Shown here piece after piece: positions 42,843-51,341 of a DNA stretch of 64,000 nucleotides. Below the pieces are notes generated by a model. That model ran no database searches and was not told the origin of the DNA. It saw only the letters and a program-made list of their open reading frames with translations. Every line of letters starts with the position of its first letter. The first letter of the stretch is position 1. The stretch comes from GAS368 sp965227745 (lineage in GTDB: Bacteria; Verrucomicrobiota; Verrucomicrobiia; Opitutales; Opitutaceae): assembly GCA_965227745.1 (NCBI GenBank), contig OZ245769.1, forward strand, positions 1,984,001 to 2,048,000. Direction: 5' to 3'. Position numbers and translations under genes: made by a program.

Positions 42843-45530
42843 ATGCGCATCCGCTGCTCACTCCCGCTCCTCACCCTTGGCCTGCTCGCCTCGCCATTCG
42901 CCTTCATTCCTGCCCCTGCCCTTTCCGCCGCCACGCCGGTGGCACAAATTGCGGCTGACCCTCTCCGCCTCACGCGCGAAGTCGTGCCCGTCGCTCAAGC
43001 CGTCACACTCACCATCGATCCCGCGCGCGACGACTACACCGGCACCGCGCACATCGACCTCGTCGTCAATGCCGCGAGCACCTCGTTCCGCCTCCACAGC
43101 CTCGGGCCGGTCGTAACCGTTGCCTCCGTCGTCGACTCCGCGGGCCGCACCACGCCGCTCACCGCCGCCGTCACCGACGCCAAGATCGGCCTCGTCACGC
43201 TCACCGCTCCCGCCGCCCTCGCGCCCGGCAGCTATGCGCTCGACCTAAAATTCACGGCAAAGTTCTCTCGCGACGGCCTCGGTCTCTACAAGACGGTCTC
43301 GCGCGGCGATTCCTATCTCTTCACGCAGTTCGAGGATCAGCACGCCCGGCGCGCCTTCCCGTGCTGGGATGAGCCTTCGTTTAAGATTCCGTGGCAGCTC
43401 ACGCTCACCGTCCCCGCGGCGCAGGAGGCCGTGACCAATTCGCCGGTCGCCCAGGAGTCCGCCGATGCCGCCGCCGGCACCAAGACGCTCTACTTCGGCC
43501 GCACGCCGCCGATGCCGTCGTACCTCGTCGCGATAGCGGTCGGGCCGTTTGAGTACACGCCGGTTCCCGGTCTCGCCGTCCCCGGGCGCATCATCTCACC
43601 GCGCGGTCAAAAGGCCCTCGCCGCCGAGGCGGTGAAGCTCTCGCCTGCCCTCCTCCACGGGCTCGAGGAATATTTCGGCACACCCTATCCCTACGCGAAG
43701 CTCGATCAGATCGGCGTGCCCGAGTACGTCTACGGCGCGATGGAAAACGCGGGGCTCATCACCTACCGCGACACCAGCCTGTTGCTCGATCCCACGCGCG
43801 CCTCGTTTGCCAGCCGCCGCTCGCTCACCCACGTCATCACGCACGAGATGGCGCACATGTGGTTTGGCGATCTCGTCACGATGTCGTGGTGGGACGACCT
43901 CTGGCTCAACGAATCCTTTGCCGACTGGATGGCCGCCAAGATCGTCGACCGCGTACATCCCGAGATGCGCACCGAGATCGGCGAGGTCGGCAATGCCGAC
44001 ATCGCCCTCCGCGCCGATGCGCAGCCTTCCGTGCGCCCCGTGCGCCGCCTCGTGCTCGCCTCGAATGTGGGCATGGAAGACCCCGAACTCATCTACAACA
44101 AAGGCAAAGCCATCCTCCGCATGATCGAGGGCTGGATCGGCGAGGAAAAATTCCGCACTGCGATGCACGCCTACTTCGCCAAGCACCGCTGGGGCAACAC
44201 CACGGCCGCCGATCTCTGGGCCGCCTTCGACGCCGCCTCCGGCGAAAACATTTCCGCGATGCTTGCCGCCTTCATCGAGAAGCCCGGCGTGCCGCTCGTC
44301 GCCTTTACCTTTACGCCCGACGGCAAGCTCCAGCTCTCGCAGTCGCGCTTCTACAATCTCGCGTCCGACGCCGCCCCGAGCACCACGCTCTGGCAGGTGC
44401 CCGTCACGTTCTCCTGGTCCGCGCGCGGCAAAGTCCGCCACGAGCGCATTCTCCTCCGCGAGGCTTCGCAAATCGTCGATATCCCCGGCCTAGCTGACGC
44501 CGAGTGGATTTTCCCCAACACCGGCCAGACCGGCTACTATCGCTGGACGCTCCCGCCCGCCTTCAACGCCCGCCTCGCCGCCAAGGCCGTCTCCGTCCTC
44601 ACCACGAGCGAGCGCCTCGGCCTCCTCACCAATGCCGCCGCCTCGCTCGACTCCGGTCGCCTCAGCGGCGCCGACTATCTCGCCTTCCTCGCCGCCTTCT
44701 CGCGCGACGAGGAGCCCGAGGTCGTGCAGCGCGTGATCGGTGGTCTCGAGCGCGTGCGAGATCTGTTCGTCTCCGCGAAACAAGAGACCGCCTTCAACGC
44801 GCTGCAACTCGCCTTCCTCCGCCCCTCCCTTGATCGCATCAAGCTCACGCCGCAGCCCGGCGAGGCCCCGCACATCGCCCCGCTGCGCACGGCCCTGCTC
44901 GAGGTCCTCGGCACCGAGCCCGCCGCCCCCGATGTCGTCGCCCTCGCGCGCCGTCTCACCGCCGATTTCCTCCGTGATCCCGAGTCCGTCGAGCCCGCGC
45001 TCACGAATGTCGCAATCGGCATCGCCGCCTATCACGGCGACGCCGCGCTCTTCGATTCCTTCGCGGGTATGCTCACTACGGCCAAGACGCCCGCCGCCCG
45101 CTCCGCGGCGATCACCGGCCTCACGGGTTTCAAAGACCCGGCCCTCGCCCAGCGCGCCCTCGACCTCTCGCTCACGCCCGCGCTCAACTCCGTCGAATTC
45201 CTCCGCGCTCCCAGTTCCCTCGCCGGCAACGGCGATCTCCGCCCCATGGTCGTCGATTGGTTCATGGCCCACTACGACGAGATCAAGGCCAAGGGCCCGT
45301 TCAACCGCGTCGCCGGCTCCATCAGCCTCGCGGGCTCCGACCCGGTCCTCTTCGAAAAGCTCAAGTCCTTCTTCGCCGAGCCCGCCCACGCCGACCCCCG
45401 GATCACCGCCAACGTCGTCAAAGCCACCGACCGCATGACCCTCACCAAGCGCCTGCGCGACAAAGAAACCAAAGCCGTCGAGGACTACATCAAGACCTTC
45501 CCGGCTGGGGCGGTGAAAGACGGGAAGTAA
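42843..45530 (+). CDS. Exported M1-family aminopeptidase
   Basis: This zinc metallopeptidase removes N-terminal residues from peptides. The ATG at 42843 (MRIRCSLPLLTLG) gives a clear signal peptide with a likely cut after PALSA; an ATG 12 codons upstream is rejected. GAMEN is at residues 298-302, and the zinc motif HEMAH at 334-338 with Glu357 in NESFADW. The ERAP1-like C-terminal helical domain extends to residue 895. Lying directly after three peptide-binding lipoproteins, it fits a periplasmic peptide-degradation role, although the binding proteins have no visible permease. Confidence 0.92.
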   Translation: MRIRCSLPLLTLGLLASPFAFIPAPALSAATPVAQIAADPLRLTREVVPVAQAVTLTIDPARDDYTGTAHIDLVVNAASTSFRLHSLGPVVTVASVVDSAGRTTPLTAAVTDAKIGLVTLTAPAALAPGSYALDLKFTAKFSRDGLGLYKTVSRGDSYLFTQFEDQHARRAFPCWDEPSFKIPWQLTLTVPAAQEAVTNSPVAQESADAAAGTKTLYFGRTPPMPSYLVAIAVGPFEYTPVPGLAVPGRIISPRGQKALAAEAVKLSPALLHGLEEYFGTPYPYAKLDQIGVPEYVYGAMENAGLITYRDTSLLLDPTRASFASRRSLTHVITHEMAHMWFGDLVTMSWWDDLWLNESFADWMAAKIVDRVHPEMRTEIGEVGNADIALRADAQPSVRPVRRLVLASNVGMEDPELIYNKGKAILRMIEGWIGEEKFRTAMHAYFAKHRWGNTTAADLWAAFDAASGENISAMLAAFIEKPGVPLVAFTFTPDGKLQLSQSRFYNLASDAAPSTTLWQVPVTFSWSARGKVRHERILLREASQIVDIPGLADAEWIFPNTGQTGYYRWTLPPAFNARLAAKAVSVLTTSERLGLLTNAAASLDSGRLSGADYLAFLAAFSRDEEPEVVQRVIGGLERVRDLFVSAKQETAFNALQLAFLRPSLDRIKLTPQPGEAPHIAPLRTALLEVLGTEPAAPDVVALARRLTADFLRDPESVEPALTNVAIGIAAYHGDAALFDSFAGMLTTAKTPAARSAAITGLTGFKDPALAQRALDLSLTPALNSVEFLRAPSSLAGNGDLRPMVVDWFMAHYDEIKAKGPFNRVAGSISLAGSDPVLFEKLKSFFAEPAHADPRITANVVKATDRMTLTKRLRDKETKAVEDYIKTFPAGAVKDGK

Positions 45531-45547
45531 GGCAAAGTGCTCCGAAG

Positions 45548-45625
45548 GTAGGAGCCTGCTCGCAGGCGATGGGCTATGGCGCGCGTTGCCACCTGATAAT
45601 CCATCGCCTGCAAGCAGGCTCCTAC
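45548..45625. repeat. Large REP-like inverted repeat with 25-bp arms
   Basis: The arms are 45548-45572 (beginning GTAGGAGCCTGCTCGCAGGC) and 45601-45625, its reverse complement with one mismatch. They are separated by 28 bases. The arm itself contains a smaller hairpin (GCCTGC-TC-GCAGGC). The organisation is that of a REP/BIME-type element between convergent genes. Confidence 0.75.
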
Positions 45626-45628
45626 CCC

Positions 45629-45660
45629 CAAACAAAAAGGGCGGACATAAAAGTCCGCCC
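45629..45660 (-). terminator. Rho-independent terminator of the Gfo/Idh gene
   Basis: On the minus strand, GGGCGGAC-TTTTAT-GTCCGCCC is followed by TTTTTGTTT. It lies 37 bases beyond the stop codon at 45698. It is an 8-bp perfect stem. Confidence 0.8.
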
Positions 45661-45697
45661 TGTCTTCTGCTTTCTGTCCTCTGTCTTCTGTCCCGTG

Positions 45698-46825
45698 TCA
45701 GCTCCCCTGCGTAAACGCCGGGAGCTTCACGATCTTCCCGCCGGCCAGCGCGGATTCGTGCGCACACAGGCCGACGCAGGTCCAGTTGGCGGACTTCACC
45801 GCATTGGGATAGCACTCGCGGTCCTCGACGAGCGCCGTGAGGAATTCGTGGGCGAGGTGCGGATGTGAGCCGCCGTGGCCCGCGCCTTGGGTGAAGCTGA
45901 GGTGCGTCTTCTTGCCGAGATCGTACACGCCCTTCGTCGTGAATTTCTGGATACCCTTGGGCAGGCGCTTCGCGTAGTCCGGCACCTTCACCTTCTTCGG
46001 GATCTTGTGCTCGGCCAGCTTCGCCGTGTGGATCACGTGCTCCTCGTGCTCGATCAAGGTCCATTCGAATGACTTCTTCGTGCCGTACACGTCGATGCTC
46101 TCGCGGTACTGGCGGGCGACGTCGAAGAGCGAGCGGATGATGCGCGCCGTGAGGTCAGAGTCCTTGAACTTGATGTGGGCCGTCTCAACCGCAAAGGGCG
46201 AGCCGTAGTGCTTGATCAGCTCCTCGCGGATCGTGCCGGAGCCGAAGCACGACACATACTCCGCCACCGCATCGGTGAGCGCGAGCATCGGGCCCACGCA
46301 ATGCGTCGCGTACCACATCGGCGGCAAGCCCGGCCAGTAGTTCGGCCAGCCGTCCATGTCCTGCTGGTGGCTCGCCTGGAGAAACTGGATTTTGCCCAGC
46401 TCGCCCTTGTCGTAGAGTTCCTTCACGTAGAGGTACTCGCGCGCGTACACCACCGTCTCCATCATCATGTACTTGAGGCCGGTCTTCTTGGTCAGCTCGA
46501 CGATCTTTTTGCAGTCCTCGATCGAGGTCGCCATCGGCACGGTGCACGCCACGTGCTTGCCGGCCTTGAGCGCCTTGATCGTCTGCGCCGCGTGATCGGG
46601 GATCGGGGTGTTGATGTGCACTGCGTCGATCTCCGGATCTTTGAGGAGTTCGTCGTAGTCCGTGTAGCCTTTGGCGATGCCAAAGGCCTCTTGAATCGCC
46701 TTGAGTTTCTTCGGGTCGCGCTGGCAGACCGCAATGAGATTGGCATTCGGGTGCGCCTGATAGATCGGAATAAACTCCGCTCCGAAACCGAGGCCGATGA
46801 TCGCGAGATTGATTTTTTTAGACAT
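45698..46825 (-). CDS. Gfo/Idh/MocA-family oxidoreductase
   Basis: This NAD(P)-binding oxidoreductase has 375 residues. GLGFGAEFIPIYQAHPNANL is the Rossmann start. The usual GKHVxxEKP motif is GKHVACTVPMA here, so the conserved lysine of the family is missing. MMMETVVYAREYLYVKELYD and QQDMDGWPNYWPGLPPMWYA resemble a PVC-bacterial subgroup. It starts 43 bp after the PVC cytochrome gene on the same strand, so the two are likely one operon and may act on the same sugar or polyol. A strong terminator follows. Confidence 0.85.
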   Translation of the reverse strand: MSKKINLAIIGLGFGAEFIPIYQAHPNANLIAVCQRDPKKLKAIQEAFGIAKGYTDYDELLKDPEIDAVHINTPIPDHAAQTIKALKAGKHVACTVPMATSIEDCKKIVELTKKTGLKYMMMETVVYAREYLYVKELYDKGELGKIQFLQASHQQDMDGWPNYWPGLPPMWYATHCVGPMLALTDAVAEYVSCFGSGTIREELIKHYGSPFAVETAHIKFKDSDLTARIIRSLFDVARQYRESIDVYGTKKSFEWTLIEHEEHVIHTAKLAEHKIPKKVKVPDYAKRLPKGIQKFTTKGVYDLGKKTHLSFTQGAGHGGSHPHLAHEFLTALVEDRECYPNAVKSANWTCVGLCAHESALAGGKIVKLPAFTQGS

Positions 46826-46868
46826 GAATTAAGTGGGTCGAAAATTAAACCAGGGGAGAGGAGCGGCA

Positions 46869-49817
46869 TTACTTGAGCGTCTGCAGATAGGCCTCGATGT
46901 CGCTCAATTCCTGCGCGCTGAAAATATCGGCCATCGGCGGCATCGGGGAGATTTTGTACTGTTCGTACCCCTTCGCGATCACCTTGCTCGGCTCCAGCAG
47001 GCTCTCGTGGATGTACGCCTTCGTGGCGCGCGTGGCGATGCCGGAGAGATCGGGGCCGACCGTGCTGCCCTGCCCCTTAACACTGTGGCAGAGGATGCAG
47101 GCGGCGGGGTGCTTCAGGAAGAGTTGCTCGCCGCGCTTGGCATCGCCGGCGGTGACGATGGCCTCGTCTTCCGTGGGGAGAAGTTCGACGAGACTCACGT
47201 CGTCGAAAAACCCTTCGCCGCGAGCGCCGAAGAACAAGTTGACGAGGGCCGTGGTGCGCTCACCGGAATTGAACTCCGCCGAGACGGCCGTCCACCCGAT
47301 GCCTCGGCGAATGGAGTCGGTCTCGACGCGATTGTTGTTCGCGTTGCGCGTGATGCGCGCCCACTCACCGGCGGGACCTACGCTCAAGTTGACCCGGCCG
47401 GTCAAAGCCGCCGTCTGAATCCAGCCGGAGAGGCGGTACATCGTATTGGGCTTCACCGGGACTTCGGTGAAGAGCGTGGTGTCGGCATCGGCCTCTGCGG
47501 CGATGCGGAGTGCGGTCTTGCCGGAGTGAACCTGTTTTTCGCTAGATACGACGGACCACTGCGCGCCGGCGTTACCTGCGCGATTACTATTGTCCTGTCG
47601 CTTCCAACCCTGGGGCAGGCCGTCTTGGCCGGCGGTTTCGAAACCGGCGTTGGGCAGAAGATTCGGGCCCTCGCGGTGGAGCGTCACGTCATGGACGCGG
47701 CCGAGGATGCGGGTGCCCTCCCGCAGCCATTCATCGGTGCGATTGGCGGGATTGCGGACGAGCGCGGTGACAACCGTTTTAATCTGCGGCGAAGTGGGAA
47801 ACTCCGCGACCTTGGCAAAGGCCGCGAGGCGCGTGAGCAGATCGGGATCGCTGATGACGGCGGAGGAGAAGAACAGCGCGACAGAGGCAGCATCGTTGCC
47901 CAGCGCACGAATCGCATTGCGGCGCACTCCCGCGTCCGCATTGAGCAGCGCACTGCGGTGCGTGGCCTCATCGAGCAGACCGAGGCCGTGCAAGGCCCAG
48001 AGTGCGTGAATCGCCTTGACGGCCGATTGGCCCGCGACCGCCTGCTTCAGCGCAGAAGCCGCATCCTTGCGCTGGCCTTCCACGAGGAGACGCTGGGCGG
48101 TGAGGCGCCAGAATTGCACGCCGCTGCCGAGCGCATCGACGAGTTGGGCGGTGGTCGCGCCCTGGAGGGACTTGATCGGCGACGGCTTCGCGTTTTCCCA
48201 CACGACGCGATAGATGCGACCGCGCGCGTGATCGCGAAGAGGATTCTCGTGCGCGCCACCCACGCCCGTCTTGGAATCGTAGCCGCCGCGATTCACGTTG
48301 GGCGTCGGATTGTGCTGGATGATGAAATTCTGCCAGTCGGAGAACCAGATCGCGCCATCGGGGCCCACTTCGGCGAAGACCGGCGACATCCATTCGTCGG
48401 TGCTGCCGACCAGCGGGAAGCCGTCCTTAGCGGTGTAGCCGGCGCCGTCGCGCTGCACATCCATGAGCGTGATGTTTTTCATCGTCGGCTCACAAACCAT
48501 GGCTTTGCCCTGGAGGCGGGCAGGGAGGTTGTCCGAGTAGATGAAGGCGGTGCCGGCCGCCGCGGTGAAGCCGCCCATGACATCGACCTGCCGGAAATTG
48601 GGCGTGATGGTGTGGTCCTTGTCTTCGACGTTGATGCGCTTGGCCGTCATCGCGCGCATGCCCTTGGGGACGATGGTGGCAGGGAGGCCGCCGAAGAAGA
48701 TCGGCGCATTGTTCGCCGTGCCACCGAACTGGTCGCCGTACTGATTGGCGCTCTGGCCCCAGGTGTTGTTCGTGAACTGGTGGAGGAACTCGAGGGCGGA
48801 GCCATCGGCCTTGAAGCGATAGGTTCCCTGCGCGAACTGTTTCTCGACGCCGCCAATCTCGCCCTTGAAGCCGGAGTAGCCGACCGCGCCGTAGAGCCAG
48901 TTGTCGTACCCGTAGTGGATATTGTTGGCCTGCGCGTGCGTATCGTTGATGCCCCAGCCCGTCATGATTTCCTTGCGTACGTCAGCCTTGTCGTCGCCGT
49001 CGGTGTCCTTGAGGAACAGGAAGCGCGGCGACTGCGAGACCACGATGCCGCCATTCGCAAAGGTGAAGCCGGTCGGGATATTCAGGTGATCGGCGAAGAC
49101 CGTGAACTTGTCCGCGCGACCGTCGCCGTCGGTGTCCTCGCAGATCTTGATGCTGTCATTGCCCATGCCGTCGGGCTTCACGTCGTGCGGGTAGTCGCGC
49201 GTCTCGGCGACCCAGAGACGACCGCGCTCATCCCACGCCATGAAGATCGGCTTCGCGATGTCCGGCTCCGAAGCGAAGAGCTGCAGCTTCAGGTCGGGCG
49301 CGACCTGCGTGCGCTCGGTGCTGCCCTTGATGTTGAAGGGCAGTTGCAGCGTCAGTGCCTCGGGGCGCTTCTCGTAGTTGGCAATGGTCGGGCGCGCCTC
49401 GCGCTGCTCGGGCTCGCGCTGCGCGACAAACTTCTCCCACTCCGCGACGCGTTTTGCGCCGGCGGCAGCGAGGAGCTTCGGCTTGGCTGCGGTGGCATAG
49501 CTCTCCGCCGTGGAGTCGCCGAGTGATGCTGCCGCCACTTGCTTCGCCGCGGGAACGGCAGCGAGGGCCTTGAAATTCGCCGCCGGGGCATCGACCACCA
49601 CGACATCGAACTTCGTGACGAACTCGGGCGTGGCCGCCGCCGCATCCGAGACGTAGTCGAACCAGATCGCATCACGACCGAGGTCGCGCATCAGCGCGTG
49701 ACACGACATGCGCACCGTGCGGTCTTCCGTGCCGAGATAGAGCACGCGAATGGGATTGGCCGAAACGCTCGCCGCAAACGACGCGAAGAGAGCAAGAAGC
49801 AGAGAGGACTTTTTCAT
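46869..49817 (-). CDS. PVC-type cytochrome c protein with ThuA-like, beta-propeller, HEAT and CBM-like domains
   Basis: The 982-residue secreted protein starts with a signal peptide (MKKSSLLLALFASFAASVSA). Residues 22-150 resemble a ThuA-like fold. A beta-propeller of the putative membrane-bound dehydrogenase type (TIGR02604-like) spans about 165-560 (MAWDERGRLWVAETRDYPHD, DTDGDGRADKFTVFADHLNIP). HEAT-like helices follow to about 700. Residues of about 720-876 (LLPNAGFETAGQDGLPQGW...) form a CBM4/9- or CBM-like beta-sandwich, an unusual insertion. The C-terminal cytochrome has CILCH (residues 907-911) and an axial methionine in MPPM. Proposed role: extracytoplasmic sugar or polyol oxidation. 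Confidence 0.88.
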   Translation of the reverse strand: MKKSSLLLALFASFAASVSANPIRVLYLGTEDRTVRMSCHALMRDLGRDAIWFDYVSDAAAATPEFVTKFDVVVVDAPAANFKALAAVPAAKQVAAASLGDSTAESYATAAKPKLLAAAGAKRVAEWEKFVAQREPEQREARPTIANYEKRPEALTLQLPFNIKGSTERTQVAPDLKLQLFASEPDIAKPIFMAWDERGRLWVAETRDYPHDVKPDGMGNDSIKICEDTDGDGRADKFTVFADHLNIPTGFTFANGGIVVSQSPRFLFLKDTDGDDKADVRKEIMTGWGINDTHAQANNIHYGYDNWLYGAVGYSGFKGEIGGVEKQFAQGTYRFKADGSALEFLHQFTNNTWGQSANQYGDQFGGTANNAPIFFGGLPATIVPKGMRAMTAKRINVEDKDHTITPNFRQVDVMGGFTAAAGTAFIYSDNLPARLQGKAMVCEPTMKNITLMDVQRDGAGYTAKDGFPLVGSTDEWMSPVFAEVGPDGAIWFSDWQNFIIQHNPTPNVNRGGYDSKTGVGGAHENPLRDHARGRIYRVVWENAKPSPIKSLQGATTAQLVDALGSGVQFWRLTAQRLLVEGQRKDAASALKQAVAGQSAVKAIHALWALHGLGLLDEATHRSALLNADAGVRRNAIRALGNDAASVALFFSSAVISDPDLLTRLAAFAKVAEFPTSPQIKTVVTALVRNPANRTDEWLREGTRILGRVHDVTLHREGPNLLPNAGFETAGQDGLPQGWKRQDNSNRAGNAGAQWSVVSSEKQVHSGKTALRIAAEADADTTLFTEVPVKPNTMYRLSGWIQTAALTGRVNLSVGPAGEWARITRNANNNRVETDSIRRGIGWTAVSAEFNSGERTTALVNLFFGARGEGFFDDVSLVELLPTEDEAIVTAGDAKRGEQLFLKHPAACILCHSVKGQGSTVGPDLSGIATRATKAYIHESLLEPSKVIAKGYEQYKISPMPPMADIFSAQELSDIEAYLQTLK

Positions 49818-49952
49818 GAAGGGGTTGGGACGAAACTGGGTAACAGGAGACCAAGCCTCCTATCGGGGGAGTCTGCATCTTAGCAGGTTTTAAGACGCAT
49901 GCCATGAGACTGCGCGCAAAAGTCCTGAGTTTTTTCACCGCCTTCGCCACGA

Positions 49953-51188
49953 GTGAAGTTCCCCCGGCTGCATCCCCGGATTGATATTTTGCGAACCTTT
50001 CTCCACAACCTCTCCGTGCCCTCGCGTTCACCACGCCCCACCCCGGCCCACCGGCGTCACGTTGCGGTTTTGATCGAGACCTCCAACGCCTACGCTCGCG
50101 GTCTGCTACAGGGTGTAGTGCACTACATTCGCGAGCACCGGCCGTGGTCTTTTCACCTCATGGAGCAGGGCCGGGGCGATGACCCGCCGCCGTGGCTCGC
50201 GGGTTGGAAAGGCGACGGGATCATCGCTCGCATCGAGACGCCGCGCATCGCGCGCGCGGTCGTGCGCACCGGCCTGCCTGCCGTCGACCTCAGCGCCGCG
50301 CGGCTCGTGCCTTCACTGCCGTGGGTGGAGACGGACGACGAAATGATCGCGCGCCTCGCGGCTGAGCACCTGATGGAGCGCGGCTTCAAGCGTTTCGCCT
50401 TCTGCGGTGACGATCGCTTCAACTGGTCGCGTTGGCGCGAAACCCACTTCGCCGCCCGGCTTCAGTCCGCCGGCCACTCGTGCGCCGCTTTCCGATCTGC
50501 CGTCGGCACGGGGGATGTCGCCGCCGAGGCCCGCGAACTCACCCGCTGGCTGCGGGATTTGCCGAAACCCGTCGGCGTCATGGCCTGCTACGATATTCGC
50601 GGCCAGCAGGTGCTCGCCGCCTGTCGCGCCGCGGGCTTGGCCGTGCCCGATGAGGTGGCCGTCATCGGCGTGGATAATGACACCCTGCTCTGCGAATTCG
50701 CCTCGCCCCCGCTCTCCAGCGTCACGCCCAATGCCCACCGCGCCGGCTACGAAGCCGCCACCCTGCTCGACCGCCTCATGTCCGGTAAAAGCGTTGCCGC
50801 CACCGCCCACCTCATCGCCCCGCTCGGCATCGCGGCGCGCCAGTCGACCGATGTACTCGCAGTCGATGATCGCGACGTGGCCCGCGCCGTGCAGTTCATC
50901 CGCGAACACGCCTGCGAGGGGATCAATGTCGCCGATGTCCTCCGCGCCGTGCCGCTTTCCCGCCGCGTGCTCGAGCAGCGTTTTCAGCGTCTGTTGGGGT
51001 GCACACCGCGCGAGGAAATCCTCCATGTGCGCCTCGCCCGTGTGAAGCAGTTGCTCGGCGAAACCGATCTGCCGCTTTACCTCGTTGCGGAGCGCACCGG
51101 GTTTGAGCATGTCGAGTATCTGAGCGTGGTATTTAAGCGTGAGACGGGGCGGACGCCGACGGCCTGGCGAAGCGAGGCGCAGGGTTAG
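49953..51188 (+). CDS. XylR-like AraC-family regulator with LacI-type sensor domain
   Basis: The 411-residue regulator has an N-terminal periplasmic-binding-protein-like (LacI-type) domain, about residues 40-290: VAVLIETSNAYARGLLQGVV, PVGVMACYDIRGQQVLAACR and VPDEVAVIGVDND are typical. An AraC DNA-binding domain follows, about 310-405 (LRAVPLSRRVLEQRFQRLLG and FEHVEYLSVVFKRETGRTP). The architecture is that of xylose-type XylR regulators, which bind a sugar and activate sugar operons. The start is a GTG (49953); a second GTG 21 codons later is possible. It diverges from the PVC/Gfo operon and is its likely regulator. Confidence 0.87.
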   Translation: MKFPRLHPRIDILRTFLHNLSVPSRSPRPTPAHRRHVAVLIETSNAYARGLLQGVVHYIREHRPWSFHLMEQGRGDDPPPWLAGWKGDGIIARIETPRIARAVVRTGLPAVDLSAARLVPSLPWVETDDEMIARLAAEHLMERGFKRFAFCGDDRFNWSRWRETHFAARLQSAGHSCAAFRSAVGTGDVAAEARELTRWLRDLPKPVGVMACYDIRGQQVLAACRAAGLAVPDEVAVIGVDNDTLLCEFASPPLSSVTPNAHRAGYEAATLLDRLMSGKSVAATAHLIAPLGIAARQSTDVLAVDDRDVARAVQFIREHACEGINVADVLRAVPLSRRVLEQRFQRLLGCTPREEILHVRLARVKQLLGETDLPLYLVAERTGFEHVEYLSVVFKRETGRTPTAWRSEAQG

Positions 51189-51317
51189 AGTGCGAGGAGG
51201 CGCTTGGGGGTGGCTCCAGCCTCCTCCGACTGGCGCAGTTGAAACAAACAAACGCGATGGAAATCCGCGCACATTCGGCGCGCGTCGCTCGTTATAGCGG
51301 TATCGAATATCCTGATA

Positions 51318-51341
51318 CGGCGGTTGGAAACCGCCGCTCCC
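51318..51341. repeat. REP-like palindrome ACGGCGGTT-GGA-AACCGCCGC, copy 2
   Basis: An 8-bp stem with a 3-base loop followed by TCCC lies at the 3' end of the OppA-like gene. It is the same family as 16821-16841 with one stem change. Confidence 0.5.
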
